From: Hypericum androsaemum
Taxonomy: Eukaryota > Streptophyta > Magnoliopsida > Malpighiales > Hypericaceae
DNA length: 64,000 nucleotides
Assembly: GCA_963995505.1 (NCBI GenBank)
Contig: OZ023182.1
Location: forward strand, 2,557,001-2,621,000
Direction of reading: 5' to 3'
Shown here: positions 1-11,412 of the stretch, piece after piece
How the letters are laid out: every line of letters begins with the position of its first letter
How positions within the stretch are numbered: position 1 is the stretch's first letter
Program-made: the position numbers and the translations under genes
Notes under the pieces: model-generated
Database searches by the model: none
Told to the model about the DNA's origin: nothing
What the model saw: only the letters and a program-made list of their open reading frames with translations

Positions 1-2754
1 GGCGTTGAAATGTCTAATTCAAGGTTTTTAAGCAACGAAAAATTCTGGTGCTGAGATTCTCGCGATTGGACTATGGACTTTGACTTTAACACCTTCTAAA
101 GTACCTTTTCCTAGAGTTTTTTTAAAGGGCTTTTCCAAGTGTTAATATCTAAGCTTCATGTACTGTTTTCCAAATTTATACCAAAAAATATTCGGTTCAC
201 TTAAATTCGGAAAAGTTTTTTGAAAAATAGCAAAAAAATTTTAACATGTATTTGAACGACTGTATTTTTAATGATTCGAACTTAAAACATAATTAAAGTA
301 AAATGACTTCCTCGCAAATCGATCAAAGCACTTGTTGGTAAAACTTCATGTATTTTTTAGTAAATAAATTAATATTATATATACCTCTAATAATTATAGC
401 AAATAGTACAAAAAACTCATGGTACTTCTTAATTACATGTCTAATCTCAACTTGGTCAATTGTTGACCGCAAGCCTTCCGTTCTCGGAGCATTGGTCGTT
501 GCCACGTGTCTTCTTAAACTGTGTTTGCCTGGGTGACTATTTATTACATAGCAGTACTTTTTTGAAAACGATTATATAGTAGTACTTGGAAGCAAGACAC
601 CCCGATGTTCTCGAAACAGTAACGTCGTCATATGGGAAAGAAAAAGTCAAACGGTAGGACAAGCGTGACCCCGTTGACCAGAGACGAGAGAGAGACAAAT
701 TCAAAGGAGATCTTTTTTTGGGAATTTGAAGGAGATCATGGTTGGTTCTTTTTAAATAATTTCTATGAAATAACGAGTACTTGGTTAGTACTTGTTCAAC
801 TAATAAAAATATTGTTCTGATTTAATTGAGTTATTAAAAATATAATAATTTTATATATTTGTTGGGAAAATTTTTCCACCTTCGAAAGATCTCAAGTAAC
901 TCGAACTTTGAATTAGTTGATAAAATAATTTTCGAATAACATGTAGTATAAATCAACAAAAAAATTCTATGAAATAACCAAATTTATGGAATACCGTGCT
1001 GCATTTGATATGTATTCTTGACAAAACTATAAATATATGACAAAACAGCACTGAACAGATCTATTTGTTTTAGTTGTCCTATCATATCATATGTTTGGTA
1101 ACTTCAGTACATGATTGATCATTTAGTTTAAAATTTTGTTAAAGACAAAATTACCCTTCATGACAACGAAAGAGAATATTCATTATTCGAGTAAAATTGA
1201 TTATCACAGTTACATTAAAAATTATTGTACCATAAAAATAAAATCCTAGCATAAAAAATCAATATCAAAACTAAATCTTTCAAAAAAATTCTTACAACTT
1301 TGGATCATGGCAGTTACATTACGAATATTTTTAATATATCATCAAATAATTTGACAAATATGTATGTTTTGGTAAATGTATAAGTATTATCAAGAATTAT
1401 TGGTACATGTACGGTGTACAATAAAGTCGTGTGTTAAATTTTTTTATAGGAAGGCTTCATTAAAACACTATCATAGTAAATATGTATGTATTTATCAAAT
1501 ATCTGAATTAACCAATTTATATCTTTATATGAATTTATATCCGAAATATAAAATTTAGAAAATTTAAATGAGTATACAAATATTGAATATTTGAACCCGA
1601 ATTAAAATTTTGTGTATATGAGACTTGAAAATCATATATTAGAGAAAATGATTATTCTTAATTGGCTTAAACTTGGTGAATAAATAAAAATATACAAGAA
1701 TAGAGTTCTGTCTCATATAAATAAATGGACAAAAAATTGGGAGTGGACTGTGACAAATTTTTAATTTTGTCTTGTTGACTTCCTGCGCCAAGCATAGATT
1801 TGCACAAAAATATTTGTCTATTTCTGTCTAAGCCATGGAATATCCAAATCATGGAACCAAACACAAGCCCGAAGTACCAAATTAACAAGTGTTTCGCTCT
1901 GTTCTAGAAACAGACTTCATCATCTTTTTAGCATTTTACAATTTGTACCCAGCCTCCTCATCGATGGCAAGCGTCTTCTTGATCTGTTGAATCATTAACA
2001 TATGGGAATCTCAAACTTATGAGCGAGGAGGGATCATGGTCGGTTAAAAGATAATTATCATCACTGTTTTTTACAAAATTCAGCGCATGGTCACTAAACA
2101 TTTTTCTTTATGAATTAATGTAGATTTGTCACAAAAAATGGGAAAAAATATTTAGGGACAATAGACTAAAATTGTAAAAGAATACCTTTTTTTGTTGGTA
2201 GTTAATTATTTTATTTATTTATTTACTCACCAAGGTTCAAAATTACAAGCATCCGACTATAAGAAGTCGGAATGCCAAAATCTCCGAATTGCACCCAACA
2301 GATAAAATTATAAGCATTCAACAATCAAAAAGTCACAATGCACAACCCCCGAAATGTAAGGCATGGTTCTCTCTTTAGCGGTTGTAACCGTAGCTTCGGT
2401 AAAACTCTACCTCGGTAAAACACAGTAAAAAAGAGAGAGGAAAAGAGTGCTTCATGTTAATATTGTTTAATGTAGACCCTACATTCCAATCCCCAATCCC
2501 AACTAGTGAAAACCAAATAGAGATTCAAAATGCACTAGTTCAAAGAACCACTGCATTGCAAATCAAAATTGCCTCACCCAGAATTGTAAAAGAATACTAA
2601 CCACGTTAATCTTCATTTTTATTTTTTGTAAATTTTAAACTTAATTAATTTATCATAAATCTTCGTCAAGTCATCCTACAAAAATTATGCTATGTCAAAT
2701 GGTTGTTGGCGAATCTCATCATTATTTGGGCAAATATCACGTCCAAACAATTAA
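1..2754. other. AT-rich intergenic DNA, no gene seen
   Basis: No frame longer than about 70 codons has recognisable similarity. The block is strongly AT-rich. A short stretch near 860-930 loosely resembles the first intron of the CKX copies further right (a TGTTGGGA motif followed by a Ser/Leu-codon-poor AT stretch), but the match is too weak to call a relic. Confidence 0.6.
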
Positions 2755-3521
2755 GGGAAAAGTCTATTTTAATAATCTGTGGTATCGCAAAAAATTACTT
2801 TAGTATCCTGTGGTAAAAAATTCATCAATCGAGTCAAACCGCATATAATTTTTATGTATTTTGTTTAATACATGTACACATGAGGTGACAAGATGTCAAA
2901 ATACCAAATCGATCTCAAATTTATTGATAATTAATCCAAAGTACAATTTAATATACAAGAAACAAAAAACCGGGTTTCCGGAGCGGATGAGCCGCGTGAG
3001 TTTAGCCTGGATTTCTCTGTATAATGGATGGTGGAGGTCATGGAAATGGGGTTTTTAATAAATGGAGATGGAAGGAAAGATGGAGAGGAAGGGAAGGAAA
3101 GAGACGAAGTGGAAAATGAAGCATTTTTATCTATTATATAAAAAAGCGTGAAATAATCAATAATGATCGGTGTGGCTCAGCGGTCATTCTCAAGCCTCAA
3201 AGGTCACAGCACAGGTCCAAAACCCAGCTTTTTATTTCTTGTATATTAAATTGTACTTTGAATTAATTATCCATAAATTTGAGATCAATTTGGTATTTTG
3301 CCATCTTGTCACCTCATGTGTACATGTATTAAACAAAATTCGACATGACATGCCACGTCGTACATAAAATGATGTCGTTTGGACGATCGATGTTCGGGCA
3401 GCTGTCCGTGGACCTAAGTAATGTTAATTGGATGCGGTTTGACTCGATTGATGAATTTTTTACCATAGAATACTAAAGTGATTTTTCGTGATACCACAGT
3501 GTACTAAAATATACTTTTTCC
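2755..3521. mobile_element. MULE-type foldback element, 767 bp
   Basis: The two ends are long inverted copies of each other. The left arm runs from 2755 to about 2975 and the right arm from about 3230 to 3521, beginning GGGAAAAGT and ending ACTTTTTCC. The 9 bp outside each end are AACAATTAA (2746-2754) and AATAATTAA (3522-3530), one mismatch, as expected for the 9-bp target duplication of Mutator-like elements. The unpaired centre (about 2975-3230) contains no transposase. Its phrase GTGGCTCAGCGGT near 3172 looks like a tRNA A box. The element is non-autonomous. Confidence 0.75.
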
Positions 3522-5043
3522 AATAATTAATATCACATGTTACATATTATTACACATATATGTTCGATTGGTTTTAGAAGCTCACGGATCAGCGGTGGAA
3601 GTTTCTTAACGCACAAACGGATCACAGCTTGGGGCCTTGGGATTATCAAATTTTAAACAAATTCTAGAACTTTGGTCTAACGACCAATAGCGTGCGGAGA
3701 TAGTTTTTGAATTATAATTTTAAGGTTTAATCATTATAATTTTCATGTTTTGGATATGATTTTCTTTTCAATTTATATCATTATCTATAGACAGATCGTT
3801 TGTTATTTATATTCGAAATATTTAAATTCAAAATTAATACAAGTGTTTTGTCGCTTAGAAAATTGTATTATAATGGTAATGGGCCAAACCAAATGGACAT
3901 TGGACATGGCCCGGTCATCCTTGTTGACTTGGGTACCTAATTATGGGTCAAGTCAAATCGCCGTTAATTAAACCTGGCTGTGACATGTTTGATTTTCAAA
4001 CTACAATTAATGCTTTTTTCTTCCTTGAATGCTTCTCTTTTCAAACATTCAGTGTGACATTCGAGATGAGTATGATCCGCTCCACATTCGTCTAGAAGTA
4101 AACAACCTCCGAGAATCTAGCTAGCCCCTCGATTGACATTTTCAGATACAATGATACACTTTGATATTTTGATCTCTTACCATATATTTAGTCTATCCGT
4201 ACAAAGTATTGACAGATATGATCTAATTTATTTAATAATTAAAATTCTTTGTTTTTAATTTGTGGTGGATCTTATAAGCAACTAGTATACCGAAAAGTTA
4301 AATTCGGTGTAACAATTTTTTTTAGTAATAAAATTTGCCTATGAAAAAAATACCAAAAGTTTAGGACAACAATATTTTATCTTCTTTACTCAATGTCTAC
4401 TTTTGAAACTCTTCCATACGACCAAAAGCCTCTAAGAAATAACCACGCATATAATTTCATCACATTTTCTTCACCAAAAACTTTTCATCAAATCGTCAAT
4501 TACTAAGAACTCGTTGGATTTTATATTGTTGTATTTTTTTCTTTCTTTTTGAACCTTTCTTTAAAAGGGAAATCTTGGACTATGGAAGCAGAAAGTCAAA
4601 ACCATAACCGGTTGCACCAAAAAGAGTCACAAGTTTATCTCAATTTCTTTTTTTATAAGTAAGTTTATTTCTAGGAGATCCAAAATTCAAATCGTCAATT
4701 ACTATGGACTCGTTAGACTTTATATTGTTGTATTTTTTTTCTCTTTTTGGACTTTTCTTTAAAAGGAAAATCTTGGACGACGGAAGTAGAGTCACAAACA
4801 TAATCGATTGTACCCATAAAGAGTAACAAATTTATTTCAATTTCTTTTTTATAAATAAGTTTATTTTTAGAAGGTTCAATTCAATATTTTGACATTCTCA
4901 CGACCCAAAAAATAGTCGCCACATTTCGCAGACCACGCGACAATTCACAACCGGTTTGATATTATTATTAGCGAGACCAGAGACTAAGAGATCCATTTCC
5001 TCAACAAAAAAAAAGAGACAGAGAGATCCACTTACCTAGGATG
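3522..5043. other. Intergenic DNA with a tandem duplication
   Basis: No gene is seen. The only structure is a diverged tandem duplication of about 200 bp at 4489-4880, listed separately. Confidence 0.6.
4489..4880. repeat. Diverged tandem duplication, two units of about 200 bp
   Basis: Unit one starts at about 4489 and unit two at about 4688, both with AAATCGTCAATTACTA. Both continue through a shared block (CTCGTT, TATATTGTTGTATT, TTAAAAGG, ATCTTGGAC, AAGAGT) to a matching AAGTTTATTT. Point differences and small indels are spread throughout, so the duplication is old. No coding content. Confidence 0.8.
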
Positions 5044-6166
5044 ACTGGATGTAGACCTGACCACGGTTCGAATTTGGATGAATTCGAATCGAATTTATTC
5101 AAATTCGAATTCATCAAAACATTAAACCGTATTCAATTCTTCACAAGACGAATCGAATACGAATTATGAATTTTCGAATTAGAATCGAATTAGAATTGAA
5201 TTATAATCGAATTCGAATTCGAGTTAATTCCAACGATGTTGAACATCTTGTGGAAAACGTTTTGATTTCATGTTGTTTAATTTGCAAAAATTTTTCCAAT
5301 CTTTTAGCAGTTTTGGGCGAGCCCATAATAAATTAAGTGCTTGTTTAATTGGTCCTAATGTAGAGTCTAAAGCTTTAATTCCATCTTGGGTACAAAGATT
5401 AAATATACGACATGCATATCTAATATGAAAAAATTTTCTTCCGAATCGTGTACAAAAAATTTCTAAATCTTTAACCATAACATTATTAGAACATGCATTA
5501 TCTAGAGAAATTGAAAATATTTTTTGAACTAGATTATATTCTTGTAAAATAGTATGCAATATTTTATAACAATTATTCTTTTTTGTATATTCCATTCATT
5601 ATCAATCCAATGACATGTAACACCAAAATATGAATGTGTTTGCCAATGATCACTCCTTATATCACAATAAGAGAAGTAGCTCAAATTAGTAAACTTGAGG
5701 GTGAATTTATATAGCTCAAATTTTTAATAAGAGAAGTAGAGAATTGAGATTAGAATGTGTAAAATTTGAAGAATAAGAGGTGGTATTTATAGAGTTGGAA
5801 AGAAATTCTGAATTTATAAATTTTTTTTTAAAAAAGTACCAATAGTAAAAAAAATGGTAACCTAGGGATTAAAACGGTAACAAAAAACAGTAAGAAAAAA
5901 ACGGTAATTTACCCCTGAAATTTAAATTACCCCCTTTTTTTTAAATTCCCCCCTTTTTTGAATTCGAATTCGAATCGATACGAATCGAATTCTCAAAACG
6001 AATTCGAATTACAAAAAACTTGAACCGTATTCAATTTTTATCATGACGAATTCGAATCGAATTTTTTGACGAATCGAATTATTGTCGAATCGAATCGAAT
6101 TTTTTACGAATCGAATTGAATCGAATCACGAATCGGATTCAATTCATGGCCAGGTCTAACTGGATG
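5044..6166 (-). mobile_element. hAT transposon, internally deleted, with perfect 8-bp TSD
   Basis: The element is 5052-6158 (1107 bp). It begins TAGACCTGACCACGG and ends with the inverse, CATGGCCAGGTCTA, giving terminal inverted repeats of about 14 bp. ACTGGATG occurs exactly before (5044-5051) and after (6159-6166) it, the 8-bp target duplication typical of hAT elements. Both subterminal regions (5070-5225 and 5955-6140) are packed with degenerate GAATTCGAAT and ATCGAATT words, like the clustered subterminal transposase-binding motifs of hAT elements. A transposase remnant lies inside on the minus strand. Confidence 0.9.
5224..5595 (-). pseudogene. hAT transposase fragment (catalytic-core part)
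   Basis: A 123-codon open stretch matches the central catalytic region of plant hAT transposases of the RICESLEEPER/zf-BED type. It carries the block FSISLDNACSNN, whose Asp is usually one of the catalytic acids, then FFHIRYACRIFNLCTQDG (family FHxRCxxHIxNLxxQDG), then WKNFCK and a terminal HRWN. The family Cys-His pair is altered: CRIFNL replaces CHIINL, so the conserved His is lost. The BED finger, the rest of the catalytic domain and the C-terminal dimerisation domain are missing. It cannot encode an active transposase. Confidence 0.85.
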
Positions 6167-7280
6167 ACGGTTGTCCTTTTCCAGGGGTAGTAAGGGGAAT
6201 AGAAGCTCATTGCAAGGGCAAATTTTTCCATGATTAGAGGTCAAAATTTGTGTACGACCGAGCAGTCAGATAATTTTTTGAAAGTAGTGAATGTTATAAA
6301 ACTTAAGTAATTAATACTACCAATATTAAAAATTAAGATGTTGAAAATGGAGAAAGTGAAGAAAGAAATAATAGAAAAATAACGCATCAACTATCCAGTC
6401 TCTCAATACTAGGATATCTCGTTTTATAGGCAAATGACATATGAATAGTGAAGATTTGCGGTTTATAAAAAGTTAAAAACAATAATTTGTTTACTGAATT
6501 GTGGACGGAAAATTATAGTCATTGTTTAAAAAAAACGGATGGTCATACTGATGCATGTAACTAGAAAGTTAATTTTTTTAAATGAAATTTAAAATTTGAG
6601 TTTTATATACAATTTGCATTGCCAAAAATTGATTTCACTTCTTCAGAAATTTAACGTAAATAATGAATTATTTTTTATACCCCAAACAATGACATATACG
6701 CTATGTCAAAATTATGGTTACCATTCCTAGCCATGGCTGCAATTGGTTAATCAATTGTCGATTTCAACTTTAAAAAATTTGATCGGAGTCATCAAGTGAT
6801 TTCTTATACGGAACATATAATTCATTAACTATTTATTAAAACCAATGAGTCTTATCTCTTTTTTATCGGTTAAAGAATAAAGATACGTCAGGCAGGTGTC
6901 ATATGTCGGTTGGTTTTTGTTATTTTAAAATCTTAAAAATTAAACTCAAATTTTTTCTTAAATAAATTTAAGTTATTTTACTGCCCAATGAAAACCAATT
7001 GCTTGGTCACCCAGGACCACGACCCATAAATTTGAATTCAGGTCGTAGATGGCAACTAAGGCAAATCTAAGTAAGAGAGAAAGAGAGAGCACCAAATAGC
7101 CACAAAACCTACCACCAACAAAAAAACCCCACAAGACCCTTTCAAATGTTGGGAAAAGAGTCAAACCACAAGACTTGACTCGAGCAAACAAAAACCATTT
7201 ATTTCAATTCTTAAAGAATGTTCTAATCTCTCCGATTCAAAGAGGTGCTGCTCTTACCCCGTCGTTTTGTCAAATTCTTC
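6167..7280. other. Upstream region of the NAC gene
   Basis: AT-rich and without coding content. The proximal part (from about 7000) is less AT-rich and holds a purine run (AGAGAGAAAGAGAGAG near 7077), common in plant core promoters. I could not recognise specific response elements with confidence. Confidence 0.5.
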
Positions 7281-7288
7281 CTATATAG
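7281..7288 (+). promoter_or_regulatory. Probable TATA box of the NAC gene
   Basis: CTATATAG lies 74 bp upstream of the NAC start codon, leaving room for a 5' leader of about 40 bases. Placement relative to the ATG is the only evidence. Confidence 0.5.
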
Positions 7289-7354
7289 TACTGAATCCTT
7301 ACACACTAAGAGCCAGAAGAGCAGGCTCAAAGATACAAAGTTAGGTCATTGAAA

Positions 7355-9171
7355 ATGGAAAAAGAGAGCGAGAAGGAAGTAACTGTACCTATGGATACTA
7401 TTTCTCCTTCCAAAGATGATGAAGGAGATGATGTTACGCTTCCCGGGTTTCGGTTTCATCCGACCGATGAAGAGCTTGTTGGGTTCTATCTTCGTCGAAA
7501 GGTCCGGAAGAAGCCTCTGAAAGTTGAGCTCATCAAGCAACTAGACATCTACAAGTTCGACCCATGGGATCTTCCAAGTATGGATCTTTTCTCTTGCTTC
7601 TGTTTCTTTGTTAATTATTACACAAATCGAGAAGAAGAAGAAGAAATTAGGGTTTCTACGAAATTAAGAATAGAAAACAAATAATAGAACGTGCATGCAT
7701 GAAATTAGGGTTCCTGGCAGACTTCAATCTTCCTTTCCACCGAGGAAATGATATTTCATGTTAGATATTTTATGAAAGTATCAATTTTATCGATAAAATT
7801 CATAAAAAAAGCCGATCCGGATCAGAATACCGGATACAAAATAGCTATTTAATGTGATCATATTGTTAAAATTTGCAAGCATCGTGATATTATTCCAACA
7901 AATCTCACTCTCTCTCAAGCTAGTTTCTGTGTAACTTGTTGCAGAGACAAGCAGTAGTAGTGGAGACAAAGAGAGATACTTCTTTTGCAAGAGGGGGAGG
8001 AAGTACAAAAACAGTGTGAGACCAAACCGGGTTACTGGGTCTGGCTTCTGGAAGGCAACCGGAATCGACAAGCCGGTTCATTCTAATGGAGGAGACTGTA
8101 TTGGCCTCAAGAAAACCTTGGTATATTATCGTGGAAGTGCCGGGAAAGGCACCAAGACCGACTGGATGATGCACGAGTTTCGCCTTCCGACCACGGACAA
8201 CAGCAACAGCAGCAACAACTACGACAACTCCATTGCTGCTGCTAATAAGAACTCCCCTCAGGAAGCGGTAAGCTAAAAGCAAAACTTATGATACAAAGGT
8301 GCATAAATTAATAGAACTAGAAAGTAGAAACACAAAACTCCTACTTAATTTTGACACCATTACATTCTTAAAACTCGAATAGGCTCAGTGCTTCTAGTTA
8401 TAATGCCATGATATAATGTTAAAAGGTAGAATTTTGTTAATAATAATGCCTTTGTTCACGTTGTATATAAAACAAGGGTGGAATTCCTCGTAACAAGTAA
8501 GAGATTGTAACCACAGTCCTCGTTAAAAAAATACTAAGCAAGCACTTTAGTTGCCCATCCATACAACTACCAGGCTATATATATTATCTGCAGACCTAAA
8601 GTGCTGCATAATCCTACAAAATGGTTTCATACTCCGCATCTCTATAACTGCATGATCCTTACCCGTTTCCTTAATTACAATTACGTGCTAATAAACGAAA
8701 CAATTGGAATCCGAACAGGAAGTGTGGACTCTGTGTCGGATCCTGAAGCGCAACGCGTCGTACAGAAAGTACACACCGGACTGGAGAGAGCTATCCAACA
8801 AGCGCCAATCAGTTCACAATGCGAGCTCCACCAACACGAGCAGAATCATGGACGACTCTACCAGCCGGGAGACTTACATGTGCTTTAGCGCTCCGGCAGT
8901 TCTACAACAATACGATCAGAAACCTGAGGTTGTTGACAATTATAACTACTCCACGGAGAGGAGGCAGCTGCAGCAGCATCAGATATTGGACCAGTGGAGC
9001 AATTTTCTGATGTCGAATTCCTCTCAACCACCTGCTTCTTCCTCGTCCATGGCTTCTTCATCTTCGAATTTCCCTGTTAGTCCCTATGGGAACGAGTTTT
9101 TCGCAAGTGGGGATTGGGATGAGCTTAGGTCTGTGGTAGATTTCGCATTTAACCCGTCTAATCTCATGTAA
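7355..9171 (+). CDS. NAC-domain transcription factor, JUNGBRUNNEN1/ANAC042-like
   Basis: Three exons: 7355-7577, 7945-8267 and 8719-9171, joined by GT-AG introns with phases 1 and 0, giving 332 residues. The NAC domain spans roughly residues 29-193. Subdomain A is [13 protein letters not shown] (29-41), B includes the [16 protein letters not shown] block (64-74), C/D has [24 protein letters not shown] (the WKATG DNA-binding strand is at 110-114) and the nuclear-import-like lysines, and E ends in [11 protein letters not shown] (183-193). [21 protein letters not shown] and the [11 protein letters not shown] join are most like JUB1/ANAC042, a stress and longevity regulator. The C-terminal half is Gln/Ser-rich with acidic-aromatic [10 protein letters not shown] near the end, a plausible activation region. 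The first ATG with a purine context is at 7355; there is no upstream in-frame ATG. Odd point: the near-invariant EWYFF motif reads ERYFF (Arg85). Subfamily is inferred; membership of the NAC family is secure. Confidence 0.92.
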
Positions 9172-9779
9172 ATATATACCTAGGGCTTATAAACTATTTT
9201 TTCGGTTTTTGGAACAACCAGGCGAGCTGTATCTGCTATGATCTTGTTTCCAATGAACTGAACTGTGTGGTTTTATAGTTTTAAATCCAGCGGTGTCCAG
9301 ATTCAAATCCGTTTGTTTAAAGCTAGAACTAGATCTAGATACGTCTGATCCTCGATTTTAATGTCCAGATTCACATCAGTAAGATCCAGATAAAATCCAG
9401 ATTTTATCCGTTAATGGATGATGGGCCACAACTCAGGATCTGAGTCGAAACACCGAGGTTCAAAGGCCTCCAACGGGCCGTCGCCAATTGAATTGTTCTC
9501 CATTTATCCAGCTCGTGAGAGAATAGAAATCATCTGCTGCCACTTCTAAGACAGAAAAAAAATTAGGAAAATGTTCAATTATCTACCATGCATTTTTGAC
9601 TTTGATTTTCTATAGTTTAAAAAATTTACCTTTCAACAAAATTTGAAACACATCAAACACGTAATGACAATTGTACATTTTGAAATTTTAGTGACACGGA
9701 CAACCTCCCTTCCTGATCACATCACGTGCCACATCATCCCTAGCTTGAAGGAGGAAGAGGTGATCGACACTTATTGTAA
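9172..9779. other. NAC 3' flank
   Basis: No gene is seen. The segment 9415-9560 (a GGGCCACAACTCAGGATC phrase, then CCAATTGAATTGTTCT, then ATCATCTGCTGCCACTT) recurs in diverged form at 54018-54189 and 57840-57935, where an LTR element separates the two halves. It is therefore a low-copy duplicated segment. Confidence 0.6.
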
Positions 9780-10640
9780 TTACTTCACCTAAACGTTCGC
9801 AACTTGAAACGTGTAAAATAAATCAGTTTGCTGAAACGTGTATATCAAATCATTGCACATGAATCAATGCGCATGAAACTTGGATTTGGATTTGGATGTT
9901 TTTCTTTTCGTATATTACTATATATACTCTAGGTAAAAAAATGTTCTGAAAACTTTATTTGTTAGTTCACAAAATTTGAATTCAATAACCTTAAAAAATT
10001 CTTAGATTTCTTCTGTTTAGACTATCCTTTACAAGTTGGATAACTCTTATTATTCAAGGACGAAGATTTGTTTTCTTAAAGGAGAAACGTGGATATTAAA
10101 TCAAGTCAATGCGCACGAAATGTGAATATTAAATCAGGTCAATTTCGTGCGAACTGGGTATACATTTATTTATTTGATGATCAACAATTAATGCTTGATT
10201 CAATTAATACAACAATATTAAAATACTTATTAAACATGAATTAGTTGATTTTGTGTATATCCGAACATATGTGATTTAAAAAAAAAGTTGAAAGAACATG
10301 TAGCTTAAATGACATAAGGCGTTAATTCAAAGAGGTTCAGAATTTAAACCTAGCAAGTATAATGGTTTAAAAATTTACCTTAAAAAATGTGGTTTAAAAA
10401 AATTATTTAATCAATGCGCCTCGAACTACTTTTATATGTTATATATAACACATAGCATGTCAATAATTCTCCGCCAAGGTAGGCAAAGGAGTAGAAATGA
10501 TAAAACTTTCTTGAAAAGCAAAACATTAATGTGGGAATTGCTAGAGATTATTTATAGGAGATGCATCCTCGGTCAACTGAACAGCGTAAATTAGCAATTC
10601 GGGATATTCGACCTTCTCGTACTTGTTTGATTTGTCCTAT
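9780..10640 (+). repeat. Dispersed repeat R, copy 1 (longest)
   Basis: R is an AT-rich family of up to about 860 bp that recurs through the window. Recognisable blocks in order: TTGTAATTACTTCACC; a Phe-rich AT stretch; TTACAAGTTGGATAACTC; GAAACGTGGATATTAAATC; ATCAATGCGC; AATTCTCCGCCA; GTAGGCAAA; AACTTTCT; AACGTGGGAATTGCTAGAG; and TCGGTCAACTGAACA. Other copies lie near 18440, 25615, 28290, 45900, 46430/47560, 50760 and 60520. No terminal inverted repeats or coding frame are evident. I do not recognise the family. Confidence 0.75.
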
Positions 10641-11347
10641 GTTGGTTCTTAGTTTTCTTTCCTCGAGCATTTTCACCGTTATAAGTCAATATAAAATCAA
10701 GTTTGATCTTACTTCTAGAGGTTTCAACCTTTCTGACTATGTCGTCTATATTCAAAAAGTCAAACTTGAATAATTCCTAAAACTGTGCTGAATTTTAGTA
10801 AACACTAGAAATAATTGTTATGTATGCAAAGGCATTTTAGTATTTACATAATAATAAATCATGAATTTTGTGATCTAGTAATTTAGCTTGGTACCTGTTG
10901 AAGAATGATGATGCTCCTGCTCCTCGTGGTGAAGTTGTGCACTGAAGTTGATGTTGATGATCACCATGTTTGATCATCTGTGCCTAATTATGAGCAGGCT
11001 TGAAAGCCAATGAATGCGTCACTTGTATTCCCTTGTCTATAACGGCTAGTAGACCTTGCTAGCCTGTCACCAACGAGTAATTAATTAATATGGTTAGCTG
11101 TACATAATTAAGAATAGGGTCAAGTTTATTCATTCTATCTGTATATAAATACTCAATTGTAATCATCATGAAGATTAGATAATTAAGTTATATTCATATT
11201 CAAAACTTTGCAGTACCATATTGATTAGAGTAGAGGTGTGAGCTCTCTTGAAAGACTATGAAAAGTGAGTCATTTTGTGTACTAGTCAAGCTCATCTGTG
11301 CCTCCATCAATTACGGAGAAAAACAAATAATAGCTACTAGGTCTAAT

Positions 11348-11349
<2 letters not shown>
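10641..11349. other. Intergenic DNA, nothing recognised
   Basis: A 70-codon open stretch at 10561-10773 overlaps the end of repeat R and has no recognisable similarity. The remainder is AT-rich with no gene signal. Confidence 0.5.

Positions 11350-11407
<58 letters not shown>
11350..11407. repeat. (TA)n microsatellite, about 29 units
   Basis: An uninterrupted TA dinucleotide tract of about 58 bp sits immediately left of a foldback element. Confidence 0.97.
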
Positions 11408-11411
<4 letters not shown>

Positions 11412-11412
11412 G

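Noticed and set aside
860..930. Possible CKX intron relic at the left edge
   Set aside because: Similarity to CKX intron 1 is limited to a short TGTTGGGA word and AT-rich sequence; no exon lies nearby.
3165..3235. Possible tRNA gene
   Set aside because: Only loose A-box and B-box resemblance; no cloverleaf could be drawn and it lies in the centre of a foldback element.
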